Positions 1 through 9,652 are shown, numbered from the stretch's first letter. The stretch: 33,054 nt of DNA from JANPJV01 sp031425695 (GCA_031425695.1 JANPJV010000115.1:1-33054); one strand, 5' to 3'. The notes: generated by a model not told the origin, from the letters alone. Translations and numbers: made by a program.

Positions 1-252
1 GCTTCGCGAGCAACATGACCTACGAAGAGCGTTCGCTTCACGTAGGTCATGTTGTGCGCGAAAGCGCACTACTTGACGCTTTTCGGTGCGGACGAGAAAG
101 AGCCGTCAAGTAGCTCGCTTCGCGAGCAACATGACCTACGAAGAGCGTTCGCTTCACGTAGGTCATGTTGTGCGCGAAAGCGCACTACTTGACGCTTTTC
201 GGTGCGGACGAGAAAGAGCCGTCAAGTAGCTCGCTGCGCGAGCAACATGACC
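1..252. repeat. 116-bp tandem repeat built from REP-like inverted units (2.2 copies)
   Basis: Copies start at 1, 117 and 233. The first two are identical over 116 bp and the third is cut off at about 252 by non-repeat sequence. Each copy holds the arms AACATGACCTACG / CGTAGGTCATGTTG, and TACTTGACGC / CCGTCAAGTAG, so it folds into nested hairpins. The arms match elements at 12500-12753 and 17078-17170. The repeat lies just downstream of malQ (minus strand) and runs off the left edge. No gene is supported here; short ORFs in it are repeat translations. Confidence 0.9.
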
Positions 253-283
253 AACGAGAGCAGGAACATGCTGCTCCTCGCCC

Positions 284-1804
284 TCACCCCAACGGCAACA
301 TCCCGAACGGCCCGCGCCCGCTGGCCGCGGTGATCGCGCCGAGCGTTCGGGCGTGATCAGGGCCGACCATGTTCCAGTCGAAGCGCCAGCTCCAGTTGTG
401 GGCACCCATGGTGCCGGGGATGTTCATGCGATGGCTGCTGCCCAGGCCGAGCACGTCCTGGAACTGAGCGACGGCGATGTTGGCGACGGAGTTGCAGCAG
501 GCGCGGATCATGTCCCAGTGGACGCCGTCGGCGTGGGTGCCGAGATAGCTGCCGGCGTAGGCACGCTCGCGCGGTGCGCAGTTCTGCCACCAGCCGCGCA
601 CGGTGTCGTTATCGTGGGTGCCGGTATAGGCGACGAAATGGCGGCTCCAGTTGTGTGGCAGGAATTCGTCGCGGGCGTCGCTGCCGAAGCCGAACTGGAG
701 GATCTTCATGCCCGGGAATCCGAGCGCGTCGCGCAGCTCGACCACGTCTTCGGTGATGAGGCCCAGGTCCTCGGCGACGATCGGCAGTGCGCCGAGCTCG
801 GCGCTGATGGCGTCGAACAGCCCCTTGCCGGGGCCCGCGACCCACACGCCTTCCTGCGCGGTCGGGCAGCTGGCCGGGATCTCGTAGTAGCCGGCAAAGC
901 CGCGGAAGTGGTCGATGCGAAAGACGTCCGCCTGGTGCAGCGCGCGCTTGAGGCGCGCAGTCCACCACGCGTAGTTCTCGGCCGCCATGCGCTCCCAGCG
1001 GTAGAGCGGATTTCCCCAGCGCTGGCCGGTCGGCGCCATCGCGTCGGGCGGACAGCCGGCGACCACGGTCGGCTGGAATTCCTCGTCGAGGTAATAGAGA
1101 TCCGGGCGCGCCCAGCAGTCGGCGCTGTGATGCGCGATGAAGATCGGCAGGTCGCCCATCAGCGCGACCTGGCGGGAGTTCGCGTAGGCCTTCAATGCCG
1201 AACACTGGATGTCGAAACACCACTGCACGAACTGCCAGAAACGAATCTCGGCCAGGTGTTCGGCGCGAGCTGCACCCAGCGCCGCCGGATCGCGGTCGCG
1301 CAGCTCGGGCGCCCAATGCCACCAAGCTTTGCCGCCATGCGCGGCCTCGAGTGCCATGAACAGGCTGTAGTCCTCGAGCCAGCTTGACTGCTCTTCGCAC
1401 CAGAAGGCGAAGCGCGACTGCTGATCGTCATCGGCGCGCTCGAAAAAGCCCCAAGCGGCGAGCCGCAGCTGCGCGAGACGCCATGGCACCACGCGCGAAA
1501 AATCGGCCCGCCCGGCCTCGAATCCTTCGGCAGGCAAGGCGGGTTCTGCCAGCCACCCCGCCGCGATCAGCGGCTCCAGCGCCACCATCAGCGGGCTCCC
1601 GGCGAATGCGCTGACGCTCTGGTACGGCGAGTCGCCCGGGCCGATCGGATTGATCGGCAGCGATTGCCAGAGGTGCTGCCCGGCAGTCTCCAGCCAGTCG
1701 ACGAATTGATACGCGCCCGGCCCGAAATCGCCGATGCCGTAAGGACCCGGCAAGGAGGTGTGATGCAGCAGCACACCGGCGCTGCGCTGGTGGAGATCGA
1801 TCAT
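284..1804 (-). CDS. malQ: 4-alpha-glucanotransferase (amylomaltase, GH77)
   Basis: Cytoplasmic disproportionating enzyme that moves 1,4-alpha-glucan segments between maltodextrins and releases glucose, feeding GlgP with longer chains. The 506 aa are the usual length for the short bacterial form. Visible motifs: N-terminal GVLLHHTSLPGPYGIGDFG (residues 10-28); FRIDHFRGF with nucleophile Asp298; VAEDLG with acid/base Glu345; YTGTHDNDT with Asp398. These match Asp293, Glu340 and Asp395 of Thermus amylomaltase. It is the last gene of the glgP-glgB-glgX-malQ operon. Its ATG overlaps the glgX stop by 4 nt (ATGA), which suggests translational coupling. An AAGG lies about 8 nt before the start. Nothing is missing or frameshifted. 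Confidence 0.96.
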   Translation of the reverse strand: MIDLHQRSAGVLLHHTSLPGPYGIGDFGPGAYQFVDWLETAGQHLWQSLPINPIGPGDSPYQSVSAFAGSPLMVALEPLIAAGWLAEPALPAEGFEAGRADFSRVVPWRLAQLRLAAWGFFERADDDQQSRFAFWCEEQSSWLEDYSLFMALEAAHGGKAWWHWAPELRDRDPAALGAARAEHLAEIRFWQFVQWCFDIQCSALKAYANSRQVALMGDLPIFIAHHSADCWARPDLYYLDEEFQPTVVAGCPPDAMAPTGQRWGNPLYRWERMAAENYAWWTARLKRALHQADVFRIDHFRGFAGYYEIPASCPTAQEGVWVAGPGKGLFDAISAELGALPIVAEDLGLITEDVVELRDALGFPGMKILQFGFGSDARDEFLPHNWSRHFVAYTGTHDNDTVRGWWQNCAPRERAYAGSYLGTHADGVHWDMIRACCNSVANIAVAQFQDVLGLGSSHRMNIPGTMGAHNWSWRFDWNMVGPDHARTLGAITAASGRGPFGMLPLG

Positions 1805-3915
1805 GGAAGAGCCTTGATGGTGTCGGGACGCAACAGCACCAGCAGCGCGCGCGCTGGCACCAGCAGATGGGGCGGTTTGAGCTCGAGGGTGCGTGCGCCC
1901 GTGGCGTCGATCGGCAGACGCTCGCCGCTGCTGTCGAGCGCCAGCACGTAATCCTGGCCGATCGCGAAGAGCACCGGCTCGGGCTCGGGATTGAACAGCA
2001 GGCGCACGCGCGGGAGCGTCTCGCCAGCCTTAAAGAGCTCGCAGGCAAAGGCCGCCCGTTCGTGATCGTGCCAGTCGGCTGCCTGCATTTCGGCGCCTTG
2101 CGGGTTGTCCCAGCGCACGCGTGCCTGGTCGCCCTCATGGGCGCCTGCGAACCATTGCGGGTGGTGCAACAGCGGCTCGCTCGCGCGCAGCTGTAACAGT
2201 GCGGCGACCAGCGCCAGCGTGTCGTCCGCCTGACCGGCCCAATCCAGCCAGCCGACCGGATTGTCCTGGCAATAGGCGTTGTTGTTGCCTGCTTGAGAAT
2301 TGCCGAGCTCGTCGCCGGCCAGCAACATCGGCGTGCCCTGGGCGAGCAGCAGCGTCGCCAGCAACGCATGTCGCACTCGGCTGCGGGTGCGCAGGATCTC
2401 GGCATCGTCCGTCGGGCCATCGACGCCGAAGCCGGCGCTCGGTTCGTCGCCGCGACCGTCACGATTATCCTCGCCATTCGCGAGGTTGCGCTTGTGCGTG
2501 TAGCTGACGACGTCGGCCAGCGTAAAGCCATCGTGAGCGGTGATGAAATTCACGCTGGCGGTCGGTTGCCGGCGGCCGTGATGGAAGAGATCGCTCGACG
2601 CGCAAAAGCGTCGCGCGAGCTCGCCCCGGGTCACGCCACGCCGTAGCCAGTAGTTGCGGACCGCATCCCGAAACCGATCGTTCCAGTCGCAGAAACGGCC
2701 CGGGAAGCGGCCGAGCTGGTAACCGTCGACGCCGCAATCCCATGGCTCGGCAATCAGTCGCGTCGTCGCGAGAACCGGGTCCTGGGCGAGCGCGACGAAA
2801 AATGCCGCATTGGGATCGAAGCCATGTGCGGTCCGGCCGAGGATCGGTGCCAGGTCGAAGCGGAAGCCATCGACGCCCATTTTGACTACCCAGTAGCGCA
2901 ACGCGTCGAGCACGAACTGGGTCACGCGAGGGTGGGCGATGTTGAGCGTATTGCCGCAGCCACTCAGGTTCTCGTAGCGCGAAGGATCATCGCGGAACAG
3001 GCGATACCAGCTCGGGTTGTCGAGCCCGCGGAAGCTCAAGCTCGGCCCGAGCTCGCCGCCTTCGGCCGTATGATTGAAGACCACGTCGAGTACTACTTCG
3101 AGCCCGGCCGCGTGCAGCCGCCGCACCATCTGGCGGAACTCGTCGACGAGTGCTGCCGGGTCGTCCCGAAGCGCGCCAAAGCGCGGGTCGGGGCTGAAGA
3201 AACCCAGCGTGTTGTAGCCCCAATAGTTGCTGCGTCCGGCGCGTACCAGCGGGGCTTCGGAGAGTGCGTAATGCACCGGCATCAGCGCCAGCGTGGTGAC
3301 GCCGAGGCGCTGGAAATGGGCGATTGCGGCATCGCTCGCCAACGCGCTGAAGCTGCCGCGCAGGGACGGATCGATGCCCGGCAGCTGCATGGAGAACCCG
3401 CGCACATGCAGCTCGAACAGCACCACTTTCGCCGCTGCGTGGCGCGGTCGCTGCCATGCAAAGGGCGTAAGCGGCGCGGGCACGCGTGCCTTGAGGGCCG
3501 CGAGCGCGTTGTCGCGGCTGTCGAAGGAACGCGCGCCGTCGGGATGCCCGAGCGCGTAGCCGAAATGGCTGTCGTCCCAGTGGAAGCGACCCACGATCTC
3601 GCGCGCATACGGATCGAGCAGCAGCTTGTGCGCGTTGAAGCGCAGGCCCCGCTCGGGCGCGTACGCACCGTGGGCGCGATAGCCGTAGACCAAGCCAGGG
3701 CCCATGCCCTGCAGTCGGCCGCAGAAAACCCCGTCCGACGGGCCGAACAACGGATAGCGCCGCAGCTCGCGCACGCCGTCGCTGTCGAAGATGCAGAGCT
3801 CGATCGCCGACGCGTGCTCCGACCACACCGCGAAACTGACGCCCGCAGCGTCGGCATGGGCGCCGAACGGCGCAGGAACGCCAGCGACGAGCTCGACTGG
3901 CAAGCGCGCGCTCAT
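1801..3915 (-). CDS. glgX: Glycogen debranching enzyme (GH13, GlgX type)
   Basis: Isoamylase-type enzyme that hydrolyses alpha-1,6 branches of phosphorylase-limit glycogen or maltodextrin in the cytoplasm. The 704 aa begin with a CBM48-like domain (roughly residues 10-110: PFGAHADAAGVSFAVWSEHA, then LVYGYRAHG), followed by the GH13 barrel. Conserved regions are DVVFNH (277-282), GFRFDLAP with nucleophile Asp354, IAEPWD with Glu390, and TAHDGFTLAD with Asp462. EPWDCG and the GNTLN stretch are typical of GlgX rather than of pullulanase. Its ATG overlaps the glgB stop by 4 nt and its stop overlaps the malQ start by 4 nt, so the three genes are probably coupled. A trehalose-pathway TreX role is possible in principle, but no treY or treZ is nearby. 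Confidence 0.95.
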   Translation of the reverse strand: MSARLPVELVAGVPAPFGAHADAAGVSFAVWSEHASAIELCIFDSDGVRELRRYPLFGPSDGVFCGRLQGMGPGLVYGYRAHGAYAPERGLRFNAHKLLLDPYAREIVGRFHWDDSHFGYALGHPDGARSFDSRDNALAALKARVPAPLTPFAWQRPRHAAAKVVLFELHVRGFSMQLPGIDPSLRGSFSALASDAAIAHFQRLGVTTLALMPVHYALSEAPLVRAGRSNYWGYNTLGFFSPDPRFGALRDDPAALVDEFRQMVRRLHAAGLEVVLDVVFNHTAEGGELGPSLSFRGLDNPSWYRLFRDDPSRYENLSGCGNTLNIAHPRVTQFVLDALRYWVVKMGVDGFRFDLAPILGRTAHGFDPNAAFFVALAQDPVLATTRLIAEPWDCGVDGYQLGRFPGRFCDWNDRFRDAVRNYWLRRGVTRGELARRFCASSDLFHHGRRQPTASVNFITAHDGFTLADVVSYTHKRNLANGEDNRDGRGDEPSAGFGVDGPTDDAEILRTRSRVRHALLATLLLAQGTPMLLAGDELGNSQAGNNNAYCQDNPVGWLDWAGQADDTLALVAALLQLRASEPLLHHPQWFAGAHEGDQARVRWDNPQGAEMQAADWHDHERAAFACELFKAGETLPRVRLLFNPEPEPVLFAIGQDYVLALDSSGERLPIDATGARTLELKPPHLLVPARALLVLLRPDTIKALP

Positions 3916-6068
3916 GCCGGGACCAGGAACACGGTCGCCAGCGGCGGCAGGTTGACCCGCAGCGCGGCCTTGGCGACGATGAGCGCGCGTCCGTCATTGC
4001 CGAAGTCGGTTCCACCGTAATGCGCCGAATCGGTGTTGAGCACTTCGCGCCAGGCGTCCGCACCAGGCGGCACCGGCAGGCGATAGCCAGCGCGCGGCAC
4101 CGGGGTGAAATTGCAGATGACGATGCCCATCCCGCCGTGCCCATCGAAGCGCGCCCAGGCGAACACCGAGTGTTCGCGGTCTTCGCCGACCAGCCATTGG
4201 AAACCGGCCGCTTCGCAATCGAGCCGGTGCAGCGCCGGCACGGCCACGTACAGGCGATTCAAGTCACCGATGAGTTGCTGGACCCCGCGATGGCGCGGGT
4301 CTTCGAGCAACTCCCACGGCAATGGCTGCTGGTGCTGCCACTCGCCGGGCTGGGCGAATTCCTGGCCCATGAACAGGAGCTTCTTGCCCGGATGGCCCCA
4401 CATGAAGCCGTAGTAGGCGCGCAGATTGGCGAAGCGTTGCCAGTCGTCGCCGGGCATCTTGCCCAGCATCGAACGCTTGCCGTGGACGACCTCATCGTGC
4501 GAGATCGGCAGCACATAGTTTTCGCTGAACGCGTAGACGAGTCCGAAGCTCAGCTTGTCGTGATGCCAGCGCCGGTGGATCGGCTCCTCGGCGATGTAGC
4601 GCAACGTGTCGTTCATCCAGCCCATGTTCCACTTGTAGTGGAAACCCAGGCCGCCAGCGCAGGTGGGGGCAGACACCAGCGGGAACGCGGTCGATTCCTC
4701 GGCGATCGTGACCGCACCCGGCAACGCCAGCCCGATCGACAGATTGAGTTCGCGCAGCAGGCTGATGGCTTCGAGATTTTCGCGGCCGCCTTCGTGATTG
4801 GGCAGCCATTCGCCCTGCTCGCGCGAGTAATCGCGGTAGAGCATCGACGCGACCGCATCGACGCGCAGCCCATCGACGGCGAAACGCTCAATCCAATAGC
4901 GAGCGCTGGCTGCCAGGAAGGCGCGCACTTCGGTGCGGCGGAAGTTGTAGATCAGCGTGTTCCAGTCGTTATGGAAGCCCTCGCGCGGATCGGCGTACTC
5001 GTAGAGCGCGGTCCCGTCGAACTGCGCGAGCCCATGCGCATCGGCAGGAAAATGCGCGGGCACCCAGTCGAGCAACACGCCGATGCCGTGCGCGTGGCAG
5101 GCTTCCACGAACCGAGTAAAACCAGCCGCATCGCCGAACCGCGCGCTCGGCGCAAACATGCCGAGTGGCTGATAACCCCACGAGCCGTCGAACGGATACT
5201 CGGAGATCGGTAGCAGCTCGACGTGGGTGAATCCCAGGCTGCGCGCATACCCCGGAAGGCTGCCGGCAAGCTCGTCCCAGCTGGGGAAATCCGCATCGCC
5301 GAAGCGGCGCCAGGACGCGAGATGGACCTCGTAGATGGAGATTGGCGCGTGCCGCTGATTCGCGGCTGCGCGCCCCGGCGGCAGCGCGCGCAAAGCTGGC
5401 AACTGCGCGACGCGACTGGCGTTCTCCGGGCGCAGCTCAGTTGCGAAAGCGTACGGATCGCACTTGAGCGGCAGCAGGTCGCCGGCGGCTCCCACCACTT
5501 CAAACTTGTATAGATCGCCCGGCGCGACATGCGGAACGAACATCTCCCAGATGCCCACTTCGTGGCGCCGGCGCAGCACATGGCGGCGCCCGTCCCACTG
5601 GTTGAAGTTTCCGACGACACTGACCCGTCGCGCGTTCGGCGCCCACACGGCAAAGCGCACGCCGGCGACGCCGTTGATCTCGATGGGATGCGCGCCCAGC
5701 CACTCGTGCGGGCTCGCCAGCTCGCCGCGGGCAAACTCGACCAGCACCGAGGACGGGATCTGGGTCCAGAACGCATACGCATCGGCGAGCACGCTCTGCC
5801 CGCCGGCATGCCAGTCGATGCGCAACCGATAGTCGAAATGTTTATCCAGGAGCGGGACGCGCGCTTCGAAAAACCCGGCAGGATCGACCTCGATGAGTTC
5901 GACGATCAGCCGACCGCTGGCAGCATGCAGCGCCGCCACCTTGGCGGCACCCGGCAACAGGGCGCGCAGCCACAGCTGGCCGCTGGCAGCCGCATGCAGG
6001 CCGAGCACCGCGAACGGGTCGGCATGGCGAGCGGCCAGCAGCGCCGCAACTTCAGCCGGCTCGAGCAT
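3912..6068 (-). CDS. glgB: 1,4-alpha-glucan branching enzyme (GH13)
   Basis: Forms alpha-1,6 branches in glycogen by transferring an alpha-1,4-linked segment. The 718 aa match the long proteobacterial form, with two N-terminal beta domains (about 1-100, then CBM48 at about 118-215 with GVRFAVWAPNARRVSVVGNF) before the catalytic barrel. Motifs: DWVPAHF (334-340), GLRVDAV with Asp404, TIAEEST with Glu457, PISHDEVVHGK with Asp525; the E. coli residues are Asp405, Glu458 and Asp526. The start overlaps the 3' end of glgP by 17 nt and has no obvious Shine-Dalgarno sequence, so coupled translation is likely. No glgA or glgC lies in the window, so the glucan-synthesis genes must be elsewhere or the operon serves remodelling. 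Confidence 0.97.
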   Translation of the reverse strand: MLEPAEVAALLAARHADPFAVLGLHAAASGQLWLRALLPGAAKVAALHAASGRLIVELIEVDPAGFFEARVPLLDKHFDYRLRIDWHAGGQSVLADAYAFWTQIPSSVLVEFARGELASPHEWLGAHPIEINGVAGVRFAVWAPNARRVSVVGNFNQWDGRRHVLRRRHEVGIWEMFVPHVAPGDLYKFEVVGAAGDLLPLKCDPYAFATELRPENASRVAQLPALRALPPGRAAANQRHAPISIYEVHLASWRRFGDADFPSWDELAGSLPGYARSLGFTHVELLPISEYPFDGSWGYQPLGMFAPSARFGDAAGFTRFVEACHAHGIGVLLDWVPAHFPADAHGLAQFDGTALYEYADPREGFHNDWNTLIYNFRRTEVRAFLAASARYWIERFAVDGLRVDAVASMLYRDYSREQGEWLPNHEGGRENLEAISLLRELNLSIGLALPGAVTIAEESTAFPLVSAPTCAGGLGFHYKWNMGWMNDTLRYIAEEPIHRRWHHDKLSFGLVYAFSENYVLPISHDEVVHGKRSMLGKMPGDDWQRFANLRAYYGFMWGHPGKKLLFMGQEFAQPGEWQHQQPLPWELLEDPRHRGVQQLIGDLNRLYVAVPALHRLDCEAAGFQWLVGEDREHSVFAWARFDGHGGMGIVICNFTPVPRAGYRLPVPPGADAWREVLNTDSAHYGGTDFGNDGRALIVAKAALRVNLPPLATVFLVPA

Positions 6069-8574
6069 GGCCCGGTCGGATCAATCCGGAAGCGACTAGC
6101 GCGGCCGGAGACCAGATCTGCGACTGATATTCGGCGACGCTGCGGTCGACCGAGAAATAGCCCATCCCGGCGATATTGCGCAGCGCAGAGGCAGCCCACG
6201 CCGACCGATCGGCAAACAGCGCATCGACGCGCGCATGCGCAGCGAGGTAGCCAGCGAAGTCGGCCGCTAAGAAGTAGCGATCACGCTGTAACAGGCTGGA
6301 GACGAGTTCGCGATGCCGCCCCGGCTCGCCGGGTGAAAACACACCGCCACTGATGGCATCCAGCACCGCGCGCAGGCGTGGATCCTGTTCGACATGGACA
6401 CGCGGGTCATAGCCGAGATCGCGCAGCCGGTCGAGCTCCTCGACGCGATGCCCGAACACGAAAACGTCGTCGACACCGATGGCTTCCGCCATCTCGATGT
6501 TGGCGCCGTCCCAGGTGCCGATGGTGAGCGCGCCGTTGAGCGCGAACTTCATGTTGCCGGTGCCCGAGGCCTCGGTGCCGGCGGTCGAGATCTGCTCGGA
6601 GAGGTCGGTTGCCGGCATGATCAGTTCGGCGAGGCTGACGCCGTAGTTCGGCATGAACACGAGCTTGAGCTGGTTGCCGATGCGCGGGTCGCTGTTCACC
6701 ACCCGCGCAATGTCGTGGGCCAGGTGCACGATCTCCTTGGCTACCCGATATGCGGACGCTGCCTTGCCCGCCAGGATGACCGTACGCGGGATCCAGCCCT
6801 GCCCGCCGGGACCTTTTGGATGCGCCAGGATGGCCTGGTAGCGCGCGACCACATGCAGCAGGTTGAGCAGTTGCCGCTTGTATTCGTGGATGCGCTTGAC
6901 CTGAACGTCGAACAGGCTGGCCGCATCGACGAGGATGCCGAGCTCGCCGCGGATGCGCTGCGCGAGGCGCTCCTTGTTGGCGTGCTTTACGGCGAGAAAC
7001 TGTTGCTGCAGTTCGGCCTCGTGGTGGTGCTCGCGCAAGCCGGATAGCTGCAGAAGCTCGCGCCGCCAGCCGCTGCCGATGCGCCGATCGAGCAGGCCCG
7101 CGAGTGCGGGATTGGCCTGGACGAGCCAGCGCCGATGCGTCACCCCGTTGGTGACATTGAAGAAACGCTGCGGAAAGAGGCGTGCGTAGTCGGCGAAAAT
7201 GGTTTCGACCATGAGCCGGCTGTGCAGTGCGGCGACGCCGTTGATCTTGTGCGCCGCGACGATCGCGAGCGCGGCCATGCGCACGCGCCGGCCGTGCTGC
7301 TCGTCGATCAGCGAGACCCGCTGCACCAGCGCCTCATCGCCCGGGAAGCGTGCGCGCACTTCCTCGAGGAAACGCTCGTTGATCTCGAGAATGATCTCGA
7401 GGTGCCTCGGCAGCAGGCTCTCGAACAGCGCGAGCGGCCAGGTTTCGAGCGCTTCGGGAAGCAGTGTGTGATTGGTGTAAGAAATGCACTGGCGCGTGAT
7501 CCGCCACGCCTCGTCCCAGGCGATGCCGTACTCGTCGAGCAGCAGGCGCATGAGCTCAGCCGGCGCGAGCCCAGGATGGGTGTCATTGAGGTGGATCGCA
7601 TTGCGTTGCCCAAGGCTGTCGACCTGCCCGCCTTCGCTCAGGTGACGCGCAATCAGGTCTTGCAGCGAAGCGGAAACCAGGAAGGCTTCCTGCTTGAGCC
7701 GCAGCACGCGTCCAGCCTCGTTGCTGTCATCCGGATACAGCACCCAGTTGAGGGTGTCCGCAGCCAGCCGATGCTGGCCGGCGGCGAGATGATCGCCGCG
7801 ATTGAAGGCCGCGAGGTCGATCGGCTCCGCGGCGGTGGCGTGCCACTGTCGCAACGTGGCAACGTGCTCGCTGTGGTGCGCGGGCACCACGAAATCGTAG
7901 GCGAGCGCATGGGTGCGCTCGGCCGGCGTCCAGCGGCGGCCCTTGCCATCCGCCTCGACGCGCCCGCCGAAGCCCACGGTGTAGCGCAGTTGCGCGCGGG
8001 GACACTCCCAAGGATTTCCTTCGCGCATCCAGTCGTCCGGAATCTCGACCTGGCGGCCGTCCTGGATGCGTTGCGCGAACATGCCGTACTGGTAGCGCAT
8101 TCCATAGCCGAACGCCGGCAAGCCGAGCTCGGCGAATGCGTCGAGGAAACATGCCGCGAGACGACCGAGGCCGCCGTTACCGAGCGCAGCGTCGGGCTCG
8201 CCTTCGAGCACATCGGCGAGCTCGAGGCCCGATTCCGCCAGCAGCTGCGCCAGCGCCGGCGCGCATCCCAGCGCCGCCATCGCATTGCCGAGCGCGCGCC
8301 CGAGGAGGAACTCCATCGACAGATAGTGCACTCTGCGGGCGGCGCCGGCGCCGAGCGTCTGCGCATCCTGTTTCTGGGTATCGGCCCAGCGCTTCGACAG
8401 CGTGTCGCGGCAAAGGCCCGCCAACGCGTGCAAGGCGGCACTGCGGCGCTGCTCCGGCGTTGCGTTCCTGGGCAGGTTTTCGAGCTGCATGCGCGCCCGC
8501 AGCGCCTCGCGCCAATGGGTGTCGCGGTCGCCCTCAGTCGCTGGTTGCGGCATCATTTTCAGGTCATCTCTCAT
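6052..8574 (-). CDS. glgP: Glycogen/maltodextrin phosphorylase (GT35)
   Basis: PLP-dependent phosphorolysis of alpha-1,4-glucan to glucose-1-phosphate. The chosen start gives 840 aa (MRDDLKMMPQ...). The PLP-lysine signature EASGTGNMKFALN places the Schiff-base lysine at residue 676. Other family blocks are YLSMEFLLGRAL near the N-terminus, GNGGLGRLAACFLD, HLNDTHP, NVTNGVTHRRW and VKRIHEYKRQLLN. The frame stays open to 8622, but the operator-like palindrome at 8618-8631 lies in that extension, so the ATG at 8574 is preferred; MM at 8556/8553 is also possible. It is the first gene of the glg operon and is divergent from the esterase gene. GlgP and MalP types cannot be told apart from sequence alone. 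Confidence 0.95.
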   Translation of the reverse strand: MRDDLKMMPQPATEGDRDTHWREALRARMQLENLPRNATPEQRRSAALHALAGLCRDTLSKRWADTQKQDAQTLGAGAARRVHYLSMEFLLGRALGNAMAALGCAPALAQLLAESGLELADVLEGEPDAALGNGGLGRLAACFLDAFAELGLPAFGYGMRYQYGMFAQRIQDGRQVEIPDDWMREGNPWECPRAQLRYTVGFGGRVEADGKGRRWTPAERTHALAYDFVVPAHHSEHVATLRQWHATAAEPIDLAAFNRGDHLAAGQHRLAADTLNWVLYPDDSNEAGRVLRLKQEAFLVSASLQDLIARHLSEGGQVDSLGQRNAIHLNDTHPGLAPAELMRLLLDEYGIAWDEAWRITRQCISYTNHTLLPEALETWPLALFESLLPRHLEIILEINERFLEEVRARFPGDEALVQRVSLIDEQHGRRVRMAALAIVAAHKINGVAALHSRLMVETIFADYARLFPQRFFNVTNGVTHRRWLVQANPALAGLLDRRIGSGWRRELLQLSGLREHHHEAELQQQFLAVKHANKERLAQRIRGELGILVDAASLFDVQVKRIHEYKRQLLNLLHVVARYQAILAHPKGPGGQGWIPRTVILAGKAASAYRVAKEIVHLAHDIARVVNSDPRIGNQLKLVFMPNYGVSLAELIMPATDLSEQISTAGTEASGTGNMKFALNGALTIGTWDGANIEMAEAIGVDDVFVFGHRVEELDRLRDLGYDPRVHVEQDPRLRAVLDAISGGVFSPGEPGRHRELVSSLLQRDRYFLAADFAGYLAAHARVDALFADRSAWAASALRNIAGMGYFSVDRSVAEYQSQIWSPAALVASGLIRPGHARAG

Positions 8575-8617
8575 GGTTTGGAGCTTAGCCGTCCGCCGGG
8601 TTGCGGGCCGATGGCTG

Positions 8618-8631
8618 TGCATACGTATTCA
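8618..8631. promoter_or_regulatory. LacI-type operator candidate, glgP / esterase divergent promoter
   Basis: TGCATACGTATTCA is a palindrome with a central CG and one mismatched pair. It lies 44 nt before the glgP start (minus) and 90 nt before the esterase start (plus). It differs by one base from the site at 20262-20275 and is closely related to those at 23097 and 32963. LacI-family operators typically have this form. The regulator is inferred, most simply the LacI-family protein at 26325-27356. Confidence 0.65.
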
Positions 8632-8720
8632 TGCGTCGACGGGCGTTTCCGCTTAGCCTTGCGGCGTAGTTTTCGATGGTCATTGCGCTGGTCGGACCCC
8701 TACTTTTTACGGATTCTCGA

Positions 8721-9647
8721 ATGCGCCCAGTTCTGCTGTTGTCGCTCGTGCTGTTCGGTGTCCCAGTCGCGGCGGAAGACGCCAAGCCCATCGGAGTTGC
8801 GTCCGGCAGCATCGTCCGGCTCGCCGACTTCGAGTCGCGCCATGTGCCGGCACGCAACATCGACATCTGGCTGCCGCAAGGCTATCCGCAAGCACGCCCT
8901 TATGCCGTGCTCTACATGCACGACGGGCAGATGCTGTTCGATGGAAGCCAGACCTGGAACCAGCAGGAGTGGAAAGTCGACGAGATGGCGTCCACGCTGA
9001 TCAGCGATCGCAAGGTGCGGCCGTTCATCGTGGTCGGCATCGCGAATGTCGACCAGCGTCGGCACTCGGAGTATTTCCCGCAAAAGGCCTTCGCGCTGCT
9101 GCCGGAACGCAAGCAGCAGGAATTGCTCGCCCTCGAACGCGGCGGCAACAAGCTGCTCACCGCGGGCTTGGTCTCCGATGCCTATTTGAAGTTCCTGGTG
9201 ACCGAGCTCAAGCCGCACATCGACGCCAACTACGCGGTCGACCCCAAGCCTTCCGCCACCGCGATCATGGGCTCGAGCATGGGTGGGCTGATCTCGCTCT
9301 ATGCCTTGAGCGAATACCCGAAAGTGTTTGGGTCGATGGCGGCGCTGTCGACGCACTGGCCGGGTGCCTTTTTGGCCAACGACGAGAGTTTCCCCAAGGC
9401 GATGCTGGATTATCTGTCGGCGCAATTGCCGAAGGCCGGGACGCATCGGCTGTACTTCGACCATGGCACCGCCACGCTCGACGCCTGGTATCCGCCGCTG
9501 CAGAAAAAGGTCGATGCGCTGGTCGCCGAAAAGGGCTACGACGAGCGTCACTGGCAAAGCCGCGTTTACCCCGGCGCCGAGCACAGCGAAAAAGCGTGGG
9601 CCGATCGGCTGGATGTGCCCTTGCAGTTCCTGTTTCCACCGCAGTAG
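8721..9647 (+). CDS. Secreted alpha/beta-hydrolase, Fes/esterase-D-like
   Basis: Predicted serine esterase of 308 aa, exported by a Sec signal peptide (RPVLLLSLVLFGVPVAA, residues 2-18). That signal is the reason for choosing the ATG at 8721 over the in-frame start at 8676. It has the layout of the Esterase-D / enterochelin-esterase-like family: RNIDIWLPQGYP early, VLYMHDGQMLFD, nucleophile elbow GSSMGG with Ser186, and a C-terminal YPGAEHSEKAW with His288; the acid is probably Asp247 or Asp254. The substrate is unknown. Its place beside maltodextrin genes, with an operator-like site in front, suggests deacylation of modified sugars or glucans, but that is inference. The DUF6445 gene starts 5 nt after its stop. 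Confidence 0.85.
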   Translation: MRPVLLLSLVLFGVPVAAEDAKPIGVASGSIVRLADFESRHVPARNIDIWLPQGYPQARPYAVLYMHDGQMLFDGSQTWNQQEWKVDEMASTLISDRKVRPFIVVGIANVDQRRHSEYFPQKAFALLPERKQQELLALERGGNKLLTAGLVSDAYLKFLVTELKPHIDANYAVDPKPSATAIMGSSMGGLISLYALSEYPKVFGSMAALSTHWPGAFLANDESFPKAMLDYLSAQLPKAGTHRLYFDHGTATLDAWYPPLQKKVDALVAEKGYDERHWQSRVYPGAEHSEKAWADRLDVPLQFLFPPQ

Positions 9648-9652
9648 TCCGC

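Noticed and set aside
7135..9000. 621-codon plus-strand frame across glgP and the esterase start
   Set aside because: Runs antisense through conserved phosphorylase sequence and crosses two real genes and the operator; low-complexity Arg-rich translation.
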